Notes: a model not told the origin generated them from the letters alone. Positions 48,504-61,068 are shown, numbered from the stretch's first letter. The stretch is 64,000 bases of DNA from Streptomyces sp. JJ66 (GCF_019303495.1 NZ_JAEVFI010000013.1:65705-129704); one strand, 5' to 3'. Numbers and translations are program-made.

Positions 48504-50558
48504 TCAGGGCAGCGGGACTTCGAACCAGACCAGTTTGCCCGTGGACAGGCGGGTGGCGCCCCAGCGGCGGGCCATGCGGTTGACCAGGTACAGGCCGCGC
48601 CCGCCCTCGTCCGTGGCCCGCGCCTGCCGCAGCCGGGGCAGCTGCGGGACGTCGTCGCCCACCTCGCAGCGCAGGGCGTCAGTGCGCAACAGCCGCAGCG
48701 TCACCGGGCGTTCGGCGTACCGCACGGCGTTCGTGACGACCTCGCTGACCAGCAGCTCCACCGGGTCCGTCAGCTCCTCGACGCCCCAGGTGGCCAGCGC
48801 CCGCCGGGCCAGTCGGCGCGCCTGCCCAGCGCTTTCCGGACGCGGTTCGAGCTGCCAGTACGCGACGTCGCTCGGGGCGATGCCGTCGAAACGGGCGGCG
48901 AGCAGGGCGATGTCGTCGTCCCGGTCGCCGGGGCCGACGATGTCCAGCACCTCGTCGCACAGCGGCTCCAGCGGGGCCGCGGCGTCCGGCCGGATCAGCC
49001 GACCCGTCTCGGCCAGCTTCTCCCGCAGCGTCTCGATGCCCGCCCACACGTCCCGGTGCCGCGACTCCACCAGGCCGTCGGTGTACAGCAGCAGCGTCGC
49101 ACCGGCCGGGGCGTCCAGCTCGACGGCCTGGAAGTCCACGCCGCCGACGCCGATGGGGGCGCCCGGCGGTATGCGCAGCGTCTCCGCCCGCCCGTCCTGG
49201 TGCAGCATCACCGGCGGCGGGTGGCCCGCGTTCGCGACGATCATGCGGTGCGCCACGGGATCGTAGACCACGTAGACACACGTCGCCATGCGGTCTTCGC
49301 CCAGGCGCTGGGCCTGCTCGTCCAGATGGTGCAGCACCTCTTGCGGCGGCAGGTCGAGCTGGGCGAGTGTCTGCGCGGTGGTGCGCAGCTGGCCCATGAT
49401 CGCGGCCGAGGTGGTGGAGTGGCCCATGACATCGCCGACGACCAGTGCGACGCGGCTGCCCGGCAGTGGGATCGCGTCGTACCAGTCGCCGCCGACGCGC
49501 GCGGACTCCGCGGCCGGGAGGTAGCGGCTCGCCAGCTTGACGCCGGTGGGCTGCGGCAGCCGGTCCGGCAGCATGGTGCGCTGCAACTCGTCGGCGATGT
49601 ACGCCTCGCGCCCGTACAGCACCGCCTTGTCCACGCCCAGCGCGGTGTGCGTGGCCAGCTGCGCGGCCACCAGCAGGTCGTCGCCCTCGAACGGGGAACG
49701 CTCCGGGCGGCGCAGGAAGACGGCGGCCCCGATGACCCGGCGGCGGCCGCGCAAGGGGGCGAGGATCGCCCGGTCGCCGGACGGCACGTCCCGCTCCTGG
49801 CCCAGCAGCTCCGGCAGCGCGGCGCGGGCCGCGGGGTGGTCGCCGAACAGCGGGCGCACGCCGCGCAGCACCTCCCCGAGCGCGCTGCCCCCGCGGATCT
49901 CGGCCACCTCGGGGGCGCCGGCCGACGGCAGCTCGGCGAGCCCGGCGAGCAGCGGCAGGCGCGGACCGGAGCTGTCGGCGCCCGGCCGTGGCGGGTCCGG
50001 GGTGCGGGGCGGCTCCGGCGGGGTGGGCGGCTGGCCGGTGCGGGGAGGGGCGGCCTGCGGATCGGGGGCGGGGCGGCTCGGGTCCGGGAGACGGTCGGTG
50101 CGGCGCAGCCGGAGCCGGACGGGCCCGGTGGGCCGCTCCTCGCCCACGGGCAGCGGGTCGCGCAGGTAGACCAGGATCGCGTCGGCGAACGCGGGCACCG
50201 TGGAGCGGCACAGGCCGAGCACCGTCTCGTCCAGATCCAGCCCGCGGGCGATACGGCGGGTGGCGGCGCCGACGAAGCGCAGCCGGTCGCCACCGCGCCG
50301 GGCGTACTCGTCACCCTCGGCGGCCTCCGCGCTCCCCGGGCTCTCCGCCTGGGCCGGGTTCTGCGCGGCGGACTCGGGCTGGGGGCGAGCCCCGGCCCCC
50401 GTCGGCACCCCGGCCTGCGGCCGGGCGGGCTCCCGCACGAGGCTGTCGCTCTCCGCCGCGTCGGCCCGGGCCCGGGCGTGCGGGATCGCGCGGTCGGAGG
50501 GCCGGGGCTTGGGCGCTCCGGCCGCCGACTGGCGGGGGGTGGTCGGGTGCTCCGTCAC
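48504..50558 (-). CDS. PP2C phosphatase with GAF and HATPase domains (SpoIIE/RsbU type)
   Basis: 684 residues from a GTG start. After a disordered ~85-residue N-terminus, a GAF-like sensor (residues ~90-300, with a long Pro-rich insertion near 165-205) leads to the SpoIIE PP2C domain (LPAAESARVGGDWYDAIPLPGSRVALVVGDVMGHSTTSAAIMGQLR, RMIVANAGHPPPVML, ATLLLYTDGLVESR, DRDDDIALLAARFDG). The C-terminal HATPase_c kinase has VSEVVTNAVRYAERP and DEGGRGLYLVNRMARRWG. Such proteins control sigma-factor partner switching or antibiotic and morphological control. The metal-binding Asp residues are all present. Confidence 0.94.
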   Translation of the reverse strand: MTEHPTTPRQSAAGAPKPRPSDRAIPHARARADAAESDSLVREPARPQAGVPTGAGARPQPESAAQNPAQAESPGSAEAAEGDEYARRGGDRLRFVGAATRRIARGLDLDETVLGLCRSTVPAFADAILVYLRDPLPVGEERPTGPVRLRLRRTDRLPDPSRPAPDPQAAPPRTGQPPTPPEPPRTPDPPRPGADSSGPRLPLLAGLAELPSAGAPEVAEIRGGSALGEVLRGVRPLFGDHPAARAALPELLGQERDVPSGDRAILAPLRGRRRVIGAAVFLRRPERSPFEGDDLLVAAQLATHTALGVDKAVLYGREAYIADELQRTMLPDRLPQPTGVKLASRYLPAAESARVGGDWYDAIPLPGSRVALVVGDVMGHSTTSAAIMGQLRTTAQTLAQLDLPPQEVLHHLDEQAQRLGEDRMATCVYVVYDPVAHRMIVANAGHPPPVMLHQDGRAETLRIPPGAPIGVGGVDFQAVELDAPAGATLLLYTDGLVESRHRDVWAGIETLREKLAETGRLIRPDAAAPLEPLCDEVLDIVGPGDRDDDIALLAARFDGIAPSDVAYWQLEPRPESAGQARRLARRALATWGVEELTDPVELLVSEVVTNAVRYAERPVTLRLLRTDALRCEVGDDVPQLPRLRQARATDEGGRGLYLVNRMARRWGATRLSTGKLVWFEVPLP

Positions 50559-50946
50559 GCGTCGGGTGTCCGTCCGTCCTGTGCGGCGTGGGCTGGGATC
50601 TCCTGGGGTCGGGCGGGTCGCGGAAGTACGGGCGTCGATACGCCGATACCCCGTTCATGCTGCCCGGGAACAGAACCGGAAGGCCAGCTTCCACACCCCG
50701 GGGTGGTCGCTTCCCGGGGGACCTTCGCGCGTCCGTTGCTGCTCACGTGCGGGGCTCCTCTCGGACGACGCCCGTCAAGCCCGCCCGGGCGCAAGGGAGT
50801 TGCGGCGGTGCGTGCGGGCATGCTGGTGCAGCCCGGAGGATGATCCTACGGTTGCGGCCCCGGAGCGTAGCAAGAGGCTTCGGGCTTCGGGTGCATCACG
50901 ATGCCCCGTGCACCTTTTTGCGCGCTCCCCCACATGGCGTAACGCG
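50559..50946. other. Intergenic region DUF402-PP2C
   Basis: The 388 bases have no convincing gene. CGTAACGCGTTACG (50938-50951), a perfect 14-bp palindrome, overlaps the stop codon of the DUF402 gene. The promoter of the PP2C gene must lie in the left part; no consensus is obvious. Confidence 0.4.
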
Positions 50947-51636
50947 TTACGGGCGGGCCGGACGGTCCCAGTCGCGCGGCAGGCGGGGCACCGGCCAGGC
51001 CGGGTCGGGGCGCCAGTGCTCCCAGCCGTCGGGAAACGGGGCCTCCCACCGGCGCACGGCCGACAGTGCGCGCTGGCCCGCCTCCCGGACGCGGCCCGCC
51101 TGCGCGGCGTCCATCAGACCGGCGGCCCGCGCCTGCGCGAACTCATCCTCGTCCCGCCACTCCCAGCTGCCGTCCGGGTAGACGCACAGGTCCAGAAAGT
51201 GGTCTTCGGAGTCCACCCCGCGTGACCAGCGGCGGTGCGGTTCCTCCAGGTTCACGTACCAGTTCTTGAACCGCCAGCCCGGCTCCCAGAACAGCCACAC
51301 CGACCAGGGGTCGCCGGGCGTGGCCAGCTTCAGCACGCCGGTGCCGGACCAGCGGCAGCGGGTGACCGTGCGCGGCTTGGTGTACCGCGTCGCCAGTGGC
51401 TCCCGGTGCACCGGCGTACCGTCCGCGAGCTGCGGTTTCACGCACGGGGTGCCGGGAGCCATCCACACCGCCAGCAGGTCCGGGGTGTCCTGGACGACGG
51501 TCACCGGGCGGCAGATGTGCGGGTCCCGGCGGCCGTTCGCGCGGTACCGCCACAGGATCTGGGTACCCCGCGCCCACCGGCTCCGGTGCGGTGTACCGAC
51601 GTCACCCTGGGCTGCCTGCCCTGTATCCGCTGTCAT
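50947..51636 (-). CDS. DUF402 (FomD-like) phosphoesterase
   Basis: 229 residues. The DUF402 barrel has RYTKPRTVTRCRWSGTGVLKLATPGDPWSVWLFWEPGWRFKNWYVNLEEPHRRWSRGVDSEDHFLDLCVYPDGSWEWRDEDEFAQA, with the conserved acidic metal ligands D, E and D. FomD itself hydrolyses cytidylyl-HPP in fosfomycin biosynthesis, and other members are nucleoside diphosphatases; here no biosynthetic neighbours exist. A single-gene unit. Confidence 0.9.
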   Translation of the reverse strand: MTADTGQAAQGDVGTPHRSRWARGTQILWRYRANGRRDPHICRPVTVVQDTPDLLAVWMAPGTPCVKPQLADGTPVHREPLATRYTKPRTVTRCRWSGTGVLKLATPGDPWSVWLFWEPGWRFKNWYVNLEEPHRRWSRGVDSEDHFLDLCVYPDGSWEWRDEDEFAQARAAGLMDAAQAGRVREAGQRALSAVRRWEAPFPDGWEHWRPDPAWPVPRLPRDWDRPARP

Positions 51637-51690
51637 CCACGGATGGTAGCGGAGTGGGGCCTGGCACCCCGGGCAGCAGGCCCGCCCCGG

Positions 51691-53073
51691 CTACGGGCGG
51701 GTCATGCGCAGGACGTCCAGGGCCTCGTCGAGCTGGGCCTCGGTCAGGTCACCCCGTTCGACGTAGCCGCCGTCGAGCACCGCCTGGCGGATGGTGACGC
51801 GTTCCGCCAGCGCGCGCTTGGCCACCTTCGCGGCCTCCTCGTAGCCGAGGTACCGGTTCAGCGGAGTGACGACGGACGGTGAGGACTCGGCGTACTCGCG
51901 GGCGCGCTCGGCGTTGGCGGTGATGCCCTCCACCGTGCGGTCGGCCAGCAGCCGGGAGGCGCTGCCCAGCAGCCGGACGGATTCGAGCACGTTGCGGGCC
52001 AGCACCGGGAGCATGACGTTGAGCTCGAAGTTGCCGGAGGCCCCGGCCGTCGTCACGGTGACGTCGTTGCCGATGACCTGCGCGGCAACCATCAGTACCG
52101 CTTCGGGGATCACCGGGTTCACCTTGCCGGGCATGATCGAGGAGCCGGGCTGGAGGTCGGGGAGGTTGATCTCGGCGAGCCCGGTGCGCGGGCCCGAGGC
52201 CATCCAGCGCAAGTCGTTGGCGATCTTGGTGAGGCTGACGGCGACGGTGCGCAGCTGGCCGGAGGTCTCCACCAGCCCGTCGCGCGCGCCCTGGGCCTCG
52301 AAGTGGTCGCGGGCCTCGCTCAGCGGCAGCCCGGTGCGGCGGGCGACCTCGGCGATGACGGCGGCCGCGAAGCCGGGCGGGGTGTTGATGCCGGTGCCGA
52401 CCGCCGTGCCGCCCAGCGGCAGTTCCGCGAGCCGGGGGAGTGAGGCGTGCAGCCGCTCCACGCCGTACCGGACCTGCGCCGCGTACCCGGCGAACTCCTG
52501 GCCGAGGGTCACCGGGGTGGCATCCATCAGGTGGGTGCGGCCGGACTTCACCACCGTAGCGAACTCGCCCGCCTTGCGCTCCAGCGCGTCCGCGAGGTGT
52601 TCCAGCGCCGGGATCAGGTCCTGCGAGACGGCCGCGGTCGCCGCGATGTGCACTGAGGAAGGGAACACGTCGTTGGAGGACTGACTGGCGTTGACGTGGT
52701 CGTTGGGGTGGACGGGCGCGCCCAGCCGCTCGGCCGCCAGCGTCGCGACGACCTCGTTCATGTTCATGTTGGACGAGGTGCCCGAACCGGTCTGGAAGAC
52801 GTCAACGGGGAAGTGGTCGTCCCAGCGGCCGTCGGCGACCTCCGTGGCCGCCGCGACGATCGCCTCCGCCATCTCCTGTGCCACCACGCCGAGTTCGGCG
52901 TTGACGGTGGCGGCGGCGGCCTTGATGTGCGCCAGCGCCTGGATGTGGGCGCGCTCCAGCCGCTGCCCGGAGACGGGGAAGTTCTCCACCGCCCGCTGCG
53001 TCTGGGCCCGCCACTTGGCGTCGGCGGGCACCTTGACCTCGCCCATGGAGTCGTGCTCGATGCGGTAGTTCAT
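51691..53073 (-). CDS. fumC: Fumarate hydratase class II
   Basis: 460 residues; ATG 53073 fits the family start ([16 protein letters not shown]). It interconverts fumarate and malate without a cluster. Signatures are [56 protein letters not shown] and [15 protein letters not shown] (catalytic loop). C-terminal domain intact. It stands next to a second, unrelated class I fumarase on the same strand. Confidence 0.97.
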   Translation of the reverse strand: MNYRIEHDSMGEVKVPADAKWRAQTQRAVENFPVSGQRLERAHIQALAHIKAAAATVNAELGVVAQEMAEAIVAAATEVADGRWDDHFPVDVFQTGSGTSSNMNMNEVVATLAAERLGAPVHPNDHVNASQSSNDVFPSSVHIAATAAVSQDLIPALEHLADALERKAGEFATVVKSGRTHLMDATPVTLGQEFAGYAAQVRYGVERLHASLPRLAELPLGGTAVGTGINTPPGFAAAVIAEVARRTGLPLSEARDHFEAQGARDGLVETSGQLRTVAVSLTKIANDLRWMASGPRTGLAEINLPDLQPGSSIMPGKVNPVIPEAVLMVAAQVIGNDVTVTTAGASGNFELNVMLPVLARNVLESVRLLGSASRLLADRTVEGITANAERAREYAESSPSVVTPLNRYLGYEEAAKVAKRALAERVTIRQAVLDGGYVERGDLTEAQLDEALDVLRMTRP

Positions 53074-53209
53074 GGCCCCGAGCGTAGGCGGCCCGCCCGG
53101 GGCGCGGGCGGGCCGTCGGTCGCTGCCGGACGCGGCTCGCGGGTGGCACCCCAACACGGGCCGCCGCACCAGCTCCAGGGTCAGCGCGGCGCGCCGGACG
53201 CCCGCCGCG

Positions 53210-54949
<1,740 letters not shown>

Positions 54950-55119
54950 GGTGGCGGGTTCCTTCCTGGACGGCTCAGGCGGCTCGACGGCGTCGGCGAG
55001 CGCGTCTCACAGCGTAGAACGCGCCCCGGTCCCGCCCGTTGTGAGGTTGGGCTCAGTACCGGTGGCCCGGCTCCGCGAACCCTCTCGCGATCTAACGCGA
55101 TACTCGGTAGGCTGCCCGC

Positions 55120-55752
55120 GTGGATGAGGTGGGGAGGGGCGCGAGATCTGGCGCCCACCAAGCGGCTGAGGCGGCATTGCGGGCATCCGACGGGGAGCGG
55201 GAGCGGGTAGCCGCCCTGCTCGGTGACGCGTTCGCAGCGGGTCGGCTGACGGGGGACGAGTACGCCGAGCGGGTCGCGGCGGCTTACGGCGCACGCACCC
55301 ACGCCCAGCTCGCACCCCTGGTCGCGGACCTGCCCGCAGGTCACGCGCCGCCGCGCCCGGCCCGTGTCGCGGCCGCCCGCCCCGGGGTCACACTCGTCGG
55401 TCTGCTGGCCGGAACCGTCCGGCGCGGGCGCTGGCGGGTGGGGCCTCGGCTGAACGCCTTCGCCTGCCCCGGGCCGGTGGAGATCGACCTCACCGAGGCG
55501 CTGTTCGAACAGCGGGAGGTCGTGGTCACGGCGGTGGCGGTGGGCGGCACCGTGGAGGTGAAGGTGCCGGAGAACGTCACGCTGCGGGACGCCGGTTCGG
55601 CCGTCCTGGGTACGTTCGACGTCCAGCAGTGCACCGCGGAGGACCCGCGCGCGCCCATCATCGTCGTGCGCGGGGTGGCGGTGTGCGGTGTGGTGCGAGC
55701 GGTAGCGAAACGGGGCAAACGGCTCCGAGACTTGCGCTCATATCGCGACTGA
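55120..55752 (+). CDS. DUF1707 (SHOCT-like) protein with LiaF-like C-terminus
   Basis: 210 residues from GTG 55120. The DUF1707 domain is in LRASDGERERVAALLGDAFAAGRLTGDEYAERVAAAYGARTHAQLAPLVADLP (residues ~20-75). The C-terminal part (GRWRVGPRLNAFACPGPVEIDLTEALFEQREVVVTAVAVGGTVEVKVPENVTLRDAGSAVLGTF) resembles the LiaF/DUF2154 beta-helix of cell-envelope-stress proteins. No membrane helix is evident. Function unknown; divergent from the fumarase gene. Confidence 0.9.
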   Translation: MDEVGRGARSGAHQAAEAALRASDGERERVAALLGDAFAAGRLTGDEYAERVAAAYGARTHAQLAPLVADLPAGHAPPRPARVAAARPGVTLVGLLAGTVRRGRWRVGPRLNAFACPGPVEIDLTEALFEQREVVVTAVAVGGTVEVKVPENVTLRDAGSAVLGTFDVQQCTAEDPRAPIIVVRGVAVCGVVRAVAKRGKRLRDLRSYRD

Positions 55753-55877
55753 GCGCATAAGCGCGCGCACAGCGGGTAGAGGTCGAGGCATCGCCGCTCG
55801 CACGGTTCTCTGCGCCAACTCCCGTGCGGCAGAAGGCAGATCAGGGTGAGTCTCCCCACCGTCGTCAGGAGTAGACC

Positions 55878-56240
55878 GTGCCGCGACCGCCGTACCAGTC
55901 CGTGCAGGCAGCCGTCCTCCCCGCGCAGCGCGCACCGGAACGTGAGCAAGCCGGGCCCTGGCACTCGGAGGCGGTCTGCCGCCGGGACGAGGCCGGGCTG
56001 TTTTTCGCGCCCTCCAAGGAGCCCACGGCGGAACGGCTGGCGCGTGAGCAGGCGGCGAAGGCGGTGTGCGCGCGCTGCCCGGTGCTGGTGGAGTGCCGCG
56101 AGCACGCGCTGCGGCAGCCGGAGCCCTACGGGGTGTGGGGCGGGCTGACGGCCGCCGAGCGCCGCGTCGTCCTCACCCGTCGCCGCCGCCGGGACGCCTC
56201 CGGCGGCCCGGACACGTCCCAGGTCCGCCGCATCGCGTAG
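55878..56240 (+). CDS. WhiB-like iron-sulfur transcription factor (WblI-like)
   Basis: 120 residues from GTG 55878, with CAGGAG upstream. Four cysteines bind a 4Fe-4S cluster: Cys34, Cys64, Cys67 and Cys73 (AVC...VCARC...EC). The GVWGG turn is in PYGVWGGLTAAERRVVL, followed by the basic tail RRRRRDAS. WhiB-like proteins partner with sigma factors in actinobacterial development and redox control. Its neighbours (DUF1707 gene and glpX) match the S. coelicolor wblI locus from memory; that identity is an inference. Confidence 0.95.
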   Translation: MPRPPYQSVQAAVLPAQRAPEREQAGPWHSEAVCRRDEAGLFFAPSKEPTAERLAREQAAKAVCARCPVLVECREHALRQPEPYGVWGGLTAAERRVVLTRRRRRDASGGPDTSQVRRIA

Positions 56241-56248
56241 CCCCGGCA

Positions 56249-56278
56249 GGCGGCATGGCTCAGCCGGGCCATGCCGCC
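56249..56278. terminator. Bidirectional terminator wbl / glpX
   Basis: GGCGGCATGG (56249-56258) pairs with CCATGCCGCC (56269-56278) around a 10-base loop. It is 9 bases after the wbl stop, in the convergent gap before glpX. Confidence 0.88.
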
Positions 56279-56348
56279 CCACGGCCCGGCAGGTGACGGG
56301 AGTCCGGGGCTCGCCCCTACCCGGTCGCTGGCAGGGGCAGGGAGGGGA

Positions 56349-57383
56349 TCACGTCGCGCGGTCGAAGTCGATCGCGCTGTACGCCCGCAGCTTCGACAGC
56401 CGGTGCGTCGAGTCGATCTGCCGGATCGTGCCCGACTTCGACCGCATCACCAGCGACTGCGTGAACGCCGTCTCCGCCCGGTACCGCACGCCCCGCAGCA
56501 GGTCGCCGTCGGTGATGCCGGTGGCCACGAAGAAGACGTTCTCGCCGCTCACCAGGTCCTCGGTGTGCAGCACGCGGTCCAGGTCATGCCCGGCGTCCAG
56601 CGCGCGCTGCCGCTCGGTGTCGTCCTTCGGCCACAGCTTGCCCTGGAGCGTGCCGCCCAGGCACTTGATGGCGCACGCGGCGATGATGCCCTCCGGGGTG
56701 CCGCCGATGCCCAGCAGCATGTCAACGCCGGTTCCCTCACGCACGGCCATGATCGCGCCGGCCACATCGCCGTCGGAGATGAACTTGATGCGGGCGCCCG
56801 CCTCGCGCACCTCCTTGACGATGGACTCGTGCCGGGGCCGGTCGAGGATGACGACGGTGACGTCCTCCGGCGCGCACCCCTTGGCCTTCGCCACGCGGCG
56901 CACGTTCACCGACGCCGGGGCGTTGATGTCCACGTACTCGGCCGCCTCGGGACCGGTGGCCAGCTTGTCCATGTAGAACACCGCCGACGGGTCGAACATC
57001 GCCCCCCGCTCGGCGACCGCCAGCACGGACACGGCGTTGGCCATGCCCTTGGCGGTGAGGGTGGTGCCGTCCACCGGGTCCACGGCGACGTCGCACTCGG
57101 GGCCGGTACCGTCGCCGACGCGCTCGCCGTTGAACAGCATGGGCGCCTCGTCCTTCTCGCCCTCGCCGATGACGACGACACCGTTCATCGAGACGGTGGA
57201 GACCAGGGTGCGCATCGCCTTCACGGCGGCTCCGTCGGCGCCGTTCTTGTCACCGCGCCCCACCCAGCGGCCCGAGGCCATGGCTCCGGCCTCGGTGACC
57301 CGTACCAGTTCCAGGGCGAGGTTGCGGTCGGGTGCCTCGGGGCTCACCTCTAGCTGCGAGGGGAGGTGGTGGTTTTCCGACAT
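56349..57383 (-). CDS. glpX: Class II fructose-1,6-bisphosphatase GlpX
   Basis: 344 residues; start ATG 57383. The Li-sensitive phosphatase motifs are [35 protein letters not shown] (metal-binding Asp), [20 protein letters not shown] and [20 protein letters not shown]. It is the gluconeogenic FBPase of actinobacteria, which often lack the class I enzyme; together with pckG at the left of the window it marks the gluconeogenic pathway. It is divergent from the DUF4245 gene. Confidence 0.96.
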   Translation of the reverse strand: MSENHHLPSQLEVSPEAPDRNLALELVRVTEAGAMASGRWVGRGDKNGADGAAVKAMRTLVSTVSMNGVVVIGEGEKDEAPMLFNGERVGDGTGPECDVAVDPVDGTTLTAKGMANAVSVLAVAERGAMFDPSAVFYMDKLATGPEAAEYVDINAPASVNVRRVAKAKGCAPEDVTVVILDRPRHESIVKEVREAGARIKFISDGDVAGAIMAVREGTGVDMLLGIGGTPEGIIAACAIKCLGGTLQGKLWPKDDTERQRALDAGHDLDRVLHTEDLVSGENVFFVATGITDGDLLRGVRYRAETAFTQSLVMRSKSGTIRQIDSTHRLSKLRAYSAIDFDRAT

Positions 57384-57690
57384 CGAGACGCACCTTTCCG
57401 CACGGTCGGCATGGGAGCAGCCACCGGACAGTCATCGGGGTGAGGGCACGTAGACCTTATCCGCCCAGCGCCAGGATGAGCACCTGGGCCCACGTCTGAG
57501 CACGCGCTGTGACGACCCGCCGTGGGCCGGGACGGGCGGGCTGGGAGAGGCGGGCCGGGACGGGCGGCCGGGAGAGGCGGGCCGGGACCGGTGGGCCGGG
57601 ACGGGCGGGCGAGGGGCGGAACAGCCGCCGGGGGTGCCGGGAGGGCCGACGGCGGGGCCGCCTCCGGAGGCGGTCGCGGTATGGGGGACC
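57384..57690. other. Intergenic region glpX-DUF4245 with G-rich imperfect repeats
   Basis: The 307 bases contain four copies of GGGCCGGGAC beginning near 57524, 57552, 57579 and 57593, within a run of GGGCGG and GGAGAGG units (57520-57620). No gene is convincing. Its G-runs on the plus strand could form quadruplex DNA or RNA. The glpX promoter must lie at the left end. Confidence 0.5.
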
Positions 57691-58248
57691 ATGGAGGGCG
57701 TGGCAACGACGCGTGGCAAGAAGACGGTGCGGGACATGGTCATCTCGATGGGCCTGATCTGCCTGTGCTCCGGGTTCGTCTACCTGTTCGGCATTCCGCA
57801 CAACGACAGCGGTGAGGGCGCCAAGACGGTGGATTACCGGGCCGAGCTGCTCACCGCCGACCGCGCCGCGCCCTACCCGCTGCTCGCGCCGCAGGGGCTG
57901 GAGGACCCGTGGCGGGCGACCTCCGTCCACTACCGCGGCCAAAGCGACCTGGGTGCCGTGTGGCACCTGGGTTTCCTCGACCCGGACGAGGAGTACGCCG
58001 CCGTCGAGCAGAGCGACGGCGAGCCGAAGCCGTTCATCGCCGAGGTCACGCACGGCGCGCAGGCCACGGGGAAGACCGTCGAGGTGGACGGCGCCGCCTG
58101 GGACCGCTACGAGGGGCCGAAGTACAACGCGCTGGTGCTCCCACAGGAGAGCCACACCACGGTCGTCACCGGCACGGCGCCGTTCGAGAGCCTGGCCGAG
58201 CTCGCCCGCGCGCTGGAGCCGCAGTCCACGGACGCGGACGCGGGCTGA
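57691..58248 (+). CDS. DUF4245 family membrane-anchored protein
   Basis: 185 residues. ATG 57691 is preferred; the family usually begins with a short basic segment (GKKTVRDMVISMG) and one membrane helix (LICLCSGFVYLFGI). The exported part continues VDYRAELLTADRAAPYPLLAPQGLEDPWRATSVHYRG...WHLGFLDPDEEYAAVEQSDG...VVTGTAPFESLAELARAL. DUF4245 proteins are actinobacterial and uncharacterised; the location next to glpX is conserved in Streptomyces as I recall. Confidence 0.9.
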   Translation: MEGVATTRGKKTVRDMVISMGLICLCSGFVYLFGIPHNDSGEGAKTVDYRAELLTADRAAPYPLLAPQGLEDPWRATSVHYRGQSDLGAVWHLGFLDPDEEYAAVEQSDGEPKPFIAEVTHGAQATGKTVEVDGAAWDRYEGPKYNALVLPQESHTTVVTGTAPFESLAELARALEPQSTDADAG

Positions 58249-58393
58249 GGCGCGCTCCGCCCGGACCCCGAGGGCCGGACCCACGCGGGCGGAACGCGAC
58301 CGGGCCGGGGCGGCCGATGGTGACCCCGGCAGCACCGTGCGCTTGCCCTCGTCGAAAAACGTTCGCCCAGCGCTTCCGGTGAACGCCGGTGCG

Positions 58394-58717
58394 CTACGCC
58401 TCCGGGTGCCCCGCGTCCGTCTCCGCCCCGGGCGGCGACCCGGCCGCGTCGTCTCCCGCCAGCGCCGCGTCCAGCCGGGCCCGGGCGCCCGCCAGCCAGC
58501 CCTGGCAGACGCTGGCCAGCTCTTCGCCGCGCTCCCACAGCGCCAGCGACTCCTCCAGCGTGGCCCCGCCCGCCTCCAGCCGGCGCACGACCTCGATCAG
58601 CTCGTCCCGAGCCTGCTCGTAGCCCAGGACGGCGGCCTCCGCGCCCTGGTCCGCCGCGTCGCCCGTGCTCCGCGCGGCCTGCCCGGCCGCCGCCTGCGGG
58701 GTGTCGGTGTTCGCCAT
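58394..58717 (-). CDS. xseB: Exodeoxyribonuclease VII small subunit
   Basis: 107 residues, longer than the usual ~75 because of Ala/Asp/Gly-rich extensions at both ends. The core is [55 protein letters not shown], the XseB helical pair. It follows xseA by 4 bases. Confidence 0.95.
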   Translation of the reverse strand: MANTDTPQAAAGQAARSTGDAADQGAEAAVLGYEQARDELIEVVRRLEAGGATLEESLALWERGEELASVCQGWLAGARARLDAALAGDDAAGSPPGAETDAGHPEA

Positions 58718-58721
58718 GGCC

Positions 58722-59936
58722 TCAGCCTACGTCGGTGACCGTCACGCGGAACTCCCCCTCGGCGACGCGGGCGCGCAGCTGCTCGCCGCCGGTGACCTCG
58801 GCCGCGTCCCGCACCGCCGAGCCGTCCGGGTGCTGGAGCACCGCGTACCCGCGCCGCAGCGTGGCGGCGGGGGAGAGGGCGACGACGCGGGCCCGGGTGT
58901 GCTCCAGCTCCGCGTCCGCCCGGTCCAGCAGGTGGCCCAGGGTGCGGCGGGCGCGGGCCAGGGTGTCGGCCACCACCTCGGCGCGGTCGTCCACCATGCG
59001 GTGTGGGTAGGCCAGCACCGGGCGGCTGGCGCAGTCGGCCAGGCCGCGCTCCTGGGCGTCCAGGTAGCCCGCCAGCCAGCGCCGCGCCCGGTCCCGCAGC
59101 TGCGCTATGCGCTCGTACTCCTCGCCCACGTCCGGAACGACGTCCTTCGCGGCGTGCGTGGGCGTACGCGAACGCAGGTCCGCCACCAGGTCCAGCAGCG
59201 GGGTGTCCGGCTCGTGGCCGATCGCGGACACCACCGGGGTGGCACACTCGGCCACCGCGCGCACCAGCCGCTCGTCGGAGAACGGCAGCAGGTCCTCCAC
59301 GCTGCCACCGCCGCGGGCGACGATGACGACGTCCACCTCCGGCTCCGCGTCCAGCTCCTGGACCGCGGCGATGACCTGCGGCACCGCGTGCACGCCCTGC
59401 ACCGCCACGTTGCGCACCGCGAACCGCACGGCGGGCCAGCGCGCCCGCGCCGTCTCCAGCACGTCCCGCTCGGCCGCCGAGGCCCGGCCGGTGACCAGGC
59501 CGATCCGGTGCGGCAAAAACGGCAGCGGCTTCTTGCGCGCCGCCGCGAACAGCCCCTCGGCCGTCAGCGCCTTCTTCAGCTGTTCCAGGCGCACCAGCAG
59601 CTCGCCGACGCCGACGGGTCGGATGTCGGCCGCGCGCAGCGACAGCGCACCGCGCGGCGCGTACCACTCCGGCTTGGCGTGCACCACGACGCGGGCGCCC
59701 TCCCCGACCACGTCCGCCACCCGGTCGAACACCCGGCGGTAGCACGTCACCGACAGCGACATCTCATGCGACGGGTCCCGCAGGGTCAGGAACACCACGC
59801 CCGCGCCGGGGCGGCGGCTGAGCTGGGTGATCTGCCCTTCCACCCACACCGCGCCCAGCCGGTCGATCCAGCCGCCGATCAGCCGTGACACCTGCGCGAC
59901 CGGGACCGGCGCCTCCGGGGACGTGTCGAGAGCCAT
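58722..59936 (-). CDS. xseA: Exodeoxyribonuclease VII large subunit
   Basis: 404 residues; ATG 59936 fits the family start ([44 protein letters not shown], the OB fold). The catalytic region has [50 protein letters not shown] and [33 protein letters not shown] helical C-terminus binds XseB. It degrades single-stranded DNA in repair. It is divergent from ispH. Confidence 0.96.
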   Translation of the reverse strand: MALDTSPEAPVPVAQVSRLIGGWIDRLGAVWVEGQITQLSRRPGAGVVFLTLRDPSHEMSLSVTCYRRVFDRVADVVGEGARVVVHAKPEWYAPRGALSLRAADIRPVGVGELLVRLEQLKKALTAEGLFAAARKKPLPFLPHRIGLVTGRASAAERDVLETARARWPAVRFAVRNVAVQGVHAVPQVIAAVQELDAEPEVDVVIVARGGGSVEDLLPFSDERLVRAVAECATPVVSAIGHEPDTPLLDLVADLRSRTPTHAAKDVVPDVGEEYERIAQLRDRARRWLAGYLDAQERGLADCASRPVLAYPHRMVDDRAEVVADTLARARRTLGHLLDRADAELEHTRARVVALSPAATLRRGYAVLQHPDGSAVRDAAEVTGGEQLRARVAEGEFRVTVTDVG

Positions 59937-60084
59937 GGGCGCGACCCTACCGGCCACCCCCGACACCCTGTCCGCCCCCGGCGCCCGTCCGCCCCCGGCC
60001 GCACCACCGGCGGCCTCTCCGCCCGCCCGGCCGCAACCCCGCGCGCCGTCCTGCGGGGCTTGGCCCGCCCGTACGATGGGGGGC

Positions 60085-61068
60085 ATGAGTGCTGAGACCG
60101 CCCGCCGCGTCCTCCTCGCCGCCCCCCGTGGGTACTGCGCGGGCGTGGACCGAGCCGTCATCGCCGTCGAACAGGCCCTGGAGCAGTACGGCGCCCCGGT
60201 GTACGTGCGCCACGAGATCGTGCACAACAAATACGTGGTGCGGATGCTGGAGAAGAAGGGCGCCATCTTCGTCGAGGAAACCTCCGAGGTGCCGCCGGGC
60301 GAGATCGTCATCTTCTCCGCCCACGGCGTCGCGCCCGAGGTGCACCGCGAGGCCGAGCGCGGCAAGCTCGCCACCATCGACGCGACGTGCCCGCTGGTCA
60401 CCAAGGTGCACAAGGAGGCCGTCCGCTTCGCGCAGGACGGCTACGACATTCTCCTCATCGGCCACGAGGGCCACGAGGAGGTCATCGGCACCACCGGCGA
60501 GGCCCCGGAGCACATCACCCTCGTTGACGGCCCCCAGGACGTGGCCAACGTCGAGGTGAAGAACCCCGAAAAGGTGGTGTGGCTCTCGCAGACCACCCTT
60601 TCGGTGGACGAGACGATGGAAACTGTCGATGCCCTGAACGAGAAGTTCCCGAAGCTGATCAGCCCGCCCAGCGACGACATCTGCTACGCCACGCAGAACC
60701 GGCAGACGGCGATCAAGCAGGTCGCCGCCGAGTCCGACCTGGTACTCGTCGTCGGCTCACCCAACTCCTCCAACTCGGTGCGCCTGGTGGAGACGGCCCT
60801 CGCGCACGGCGCCGCCGACGGCCACCTGGTGGACCACGCCGGCGAGATTGACGAGGCGTGGCTGGACGGCGTCGCCACCGTCGGCGTCTCCTCCGGCGCC
60901 TCGGTACCCGACGTCCTGGTGGAAGGCGTGCTGGAGTGGCTGGCCGAGCGCGGCTACGGCGACGTCGAGGTGGTGCAGCCGGTACAGGAGCACATGCAGT
61001 TCTCGCTGCCGAAGGAGCTGCGCCGCGACCTGCGCGCGGAGGCGGCGACGAAGGTCGCGGACGCGTAG
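60085..61068 (+). CDS. ispH: 4-hydroxy-3-methylbut-2-enyl diphosphate reductase (IspH/LytB)
   Basis: 327 residues. ATG 60085 and ATG 60076 are both in frame with G-rich upstream sequence. The last step of the MEP pathway, giving IPP and DMAPP. Cluster cysteines are in [25 protein letters not shown] and [12 protein letters not shown]; the active-site Glu region is [21 protein letters not shown], and the SSNSVRL loop binds phosphate. Its product feeds cis-prenyltransferases such as the one at 32.5 kb. Confidence 0.97.
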   Translation: MSAETARRVLLAAPRGYCAGVDRAVIAVEQALEQYGAPVYVRHEIVHNKYVVRMLEKKGAIFVEETSEVPPGEIVIFSAHGVAPEVHREAERGKLATIDATCPLVTKVHKEAVRFAQDGYDILLIGHEGHEEVIGTTGEAPEHITLVDGPQDVANVEVKNPEKVVWLSQTTLSVDETMETVDALNEKFPKLISPPSDDICYATQNRQTAIKQVAAESDLVLVVGSPNSSNSVRLVETALAHGAADGHLVDHAGEIDEAWLDGVATVGVSSGASVPDVLVEGVLEWLAERGYGDVEVVQPVQEHMQFSLPKELRRDLRAEAATKVADA

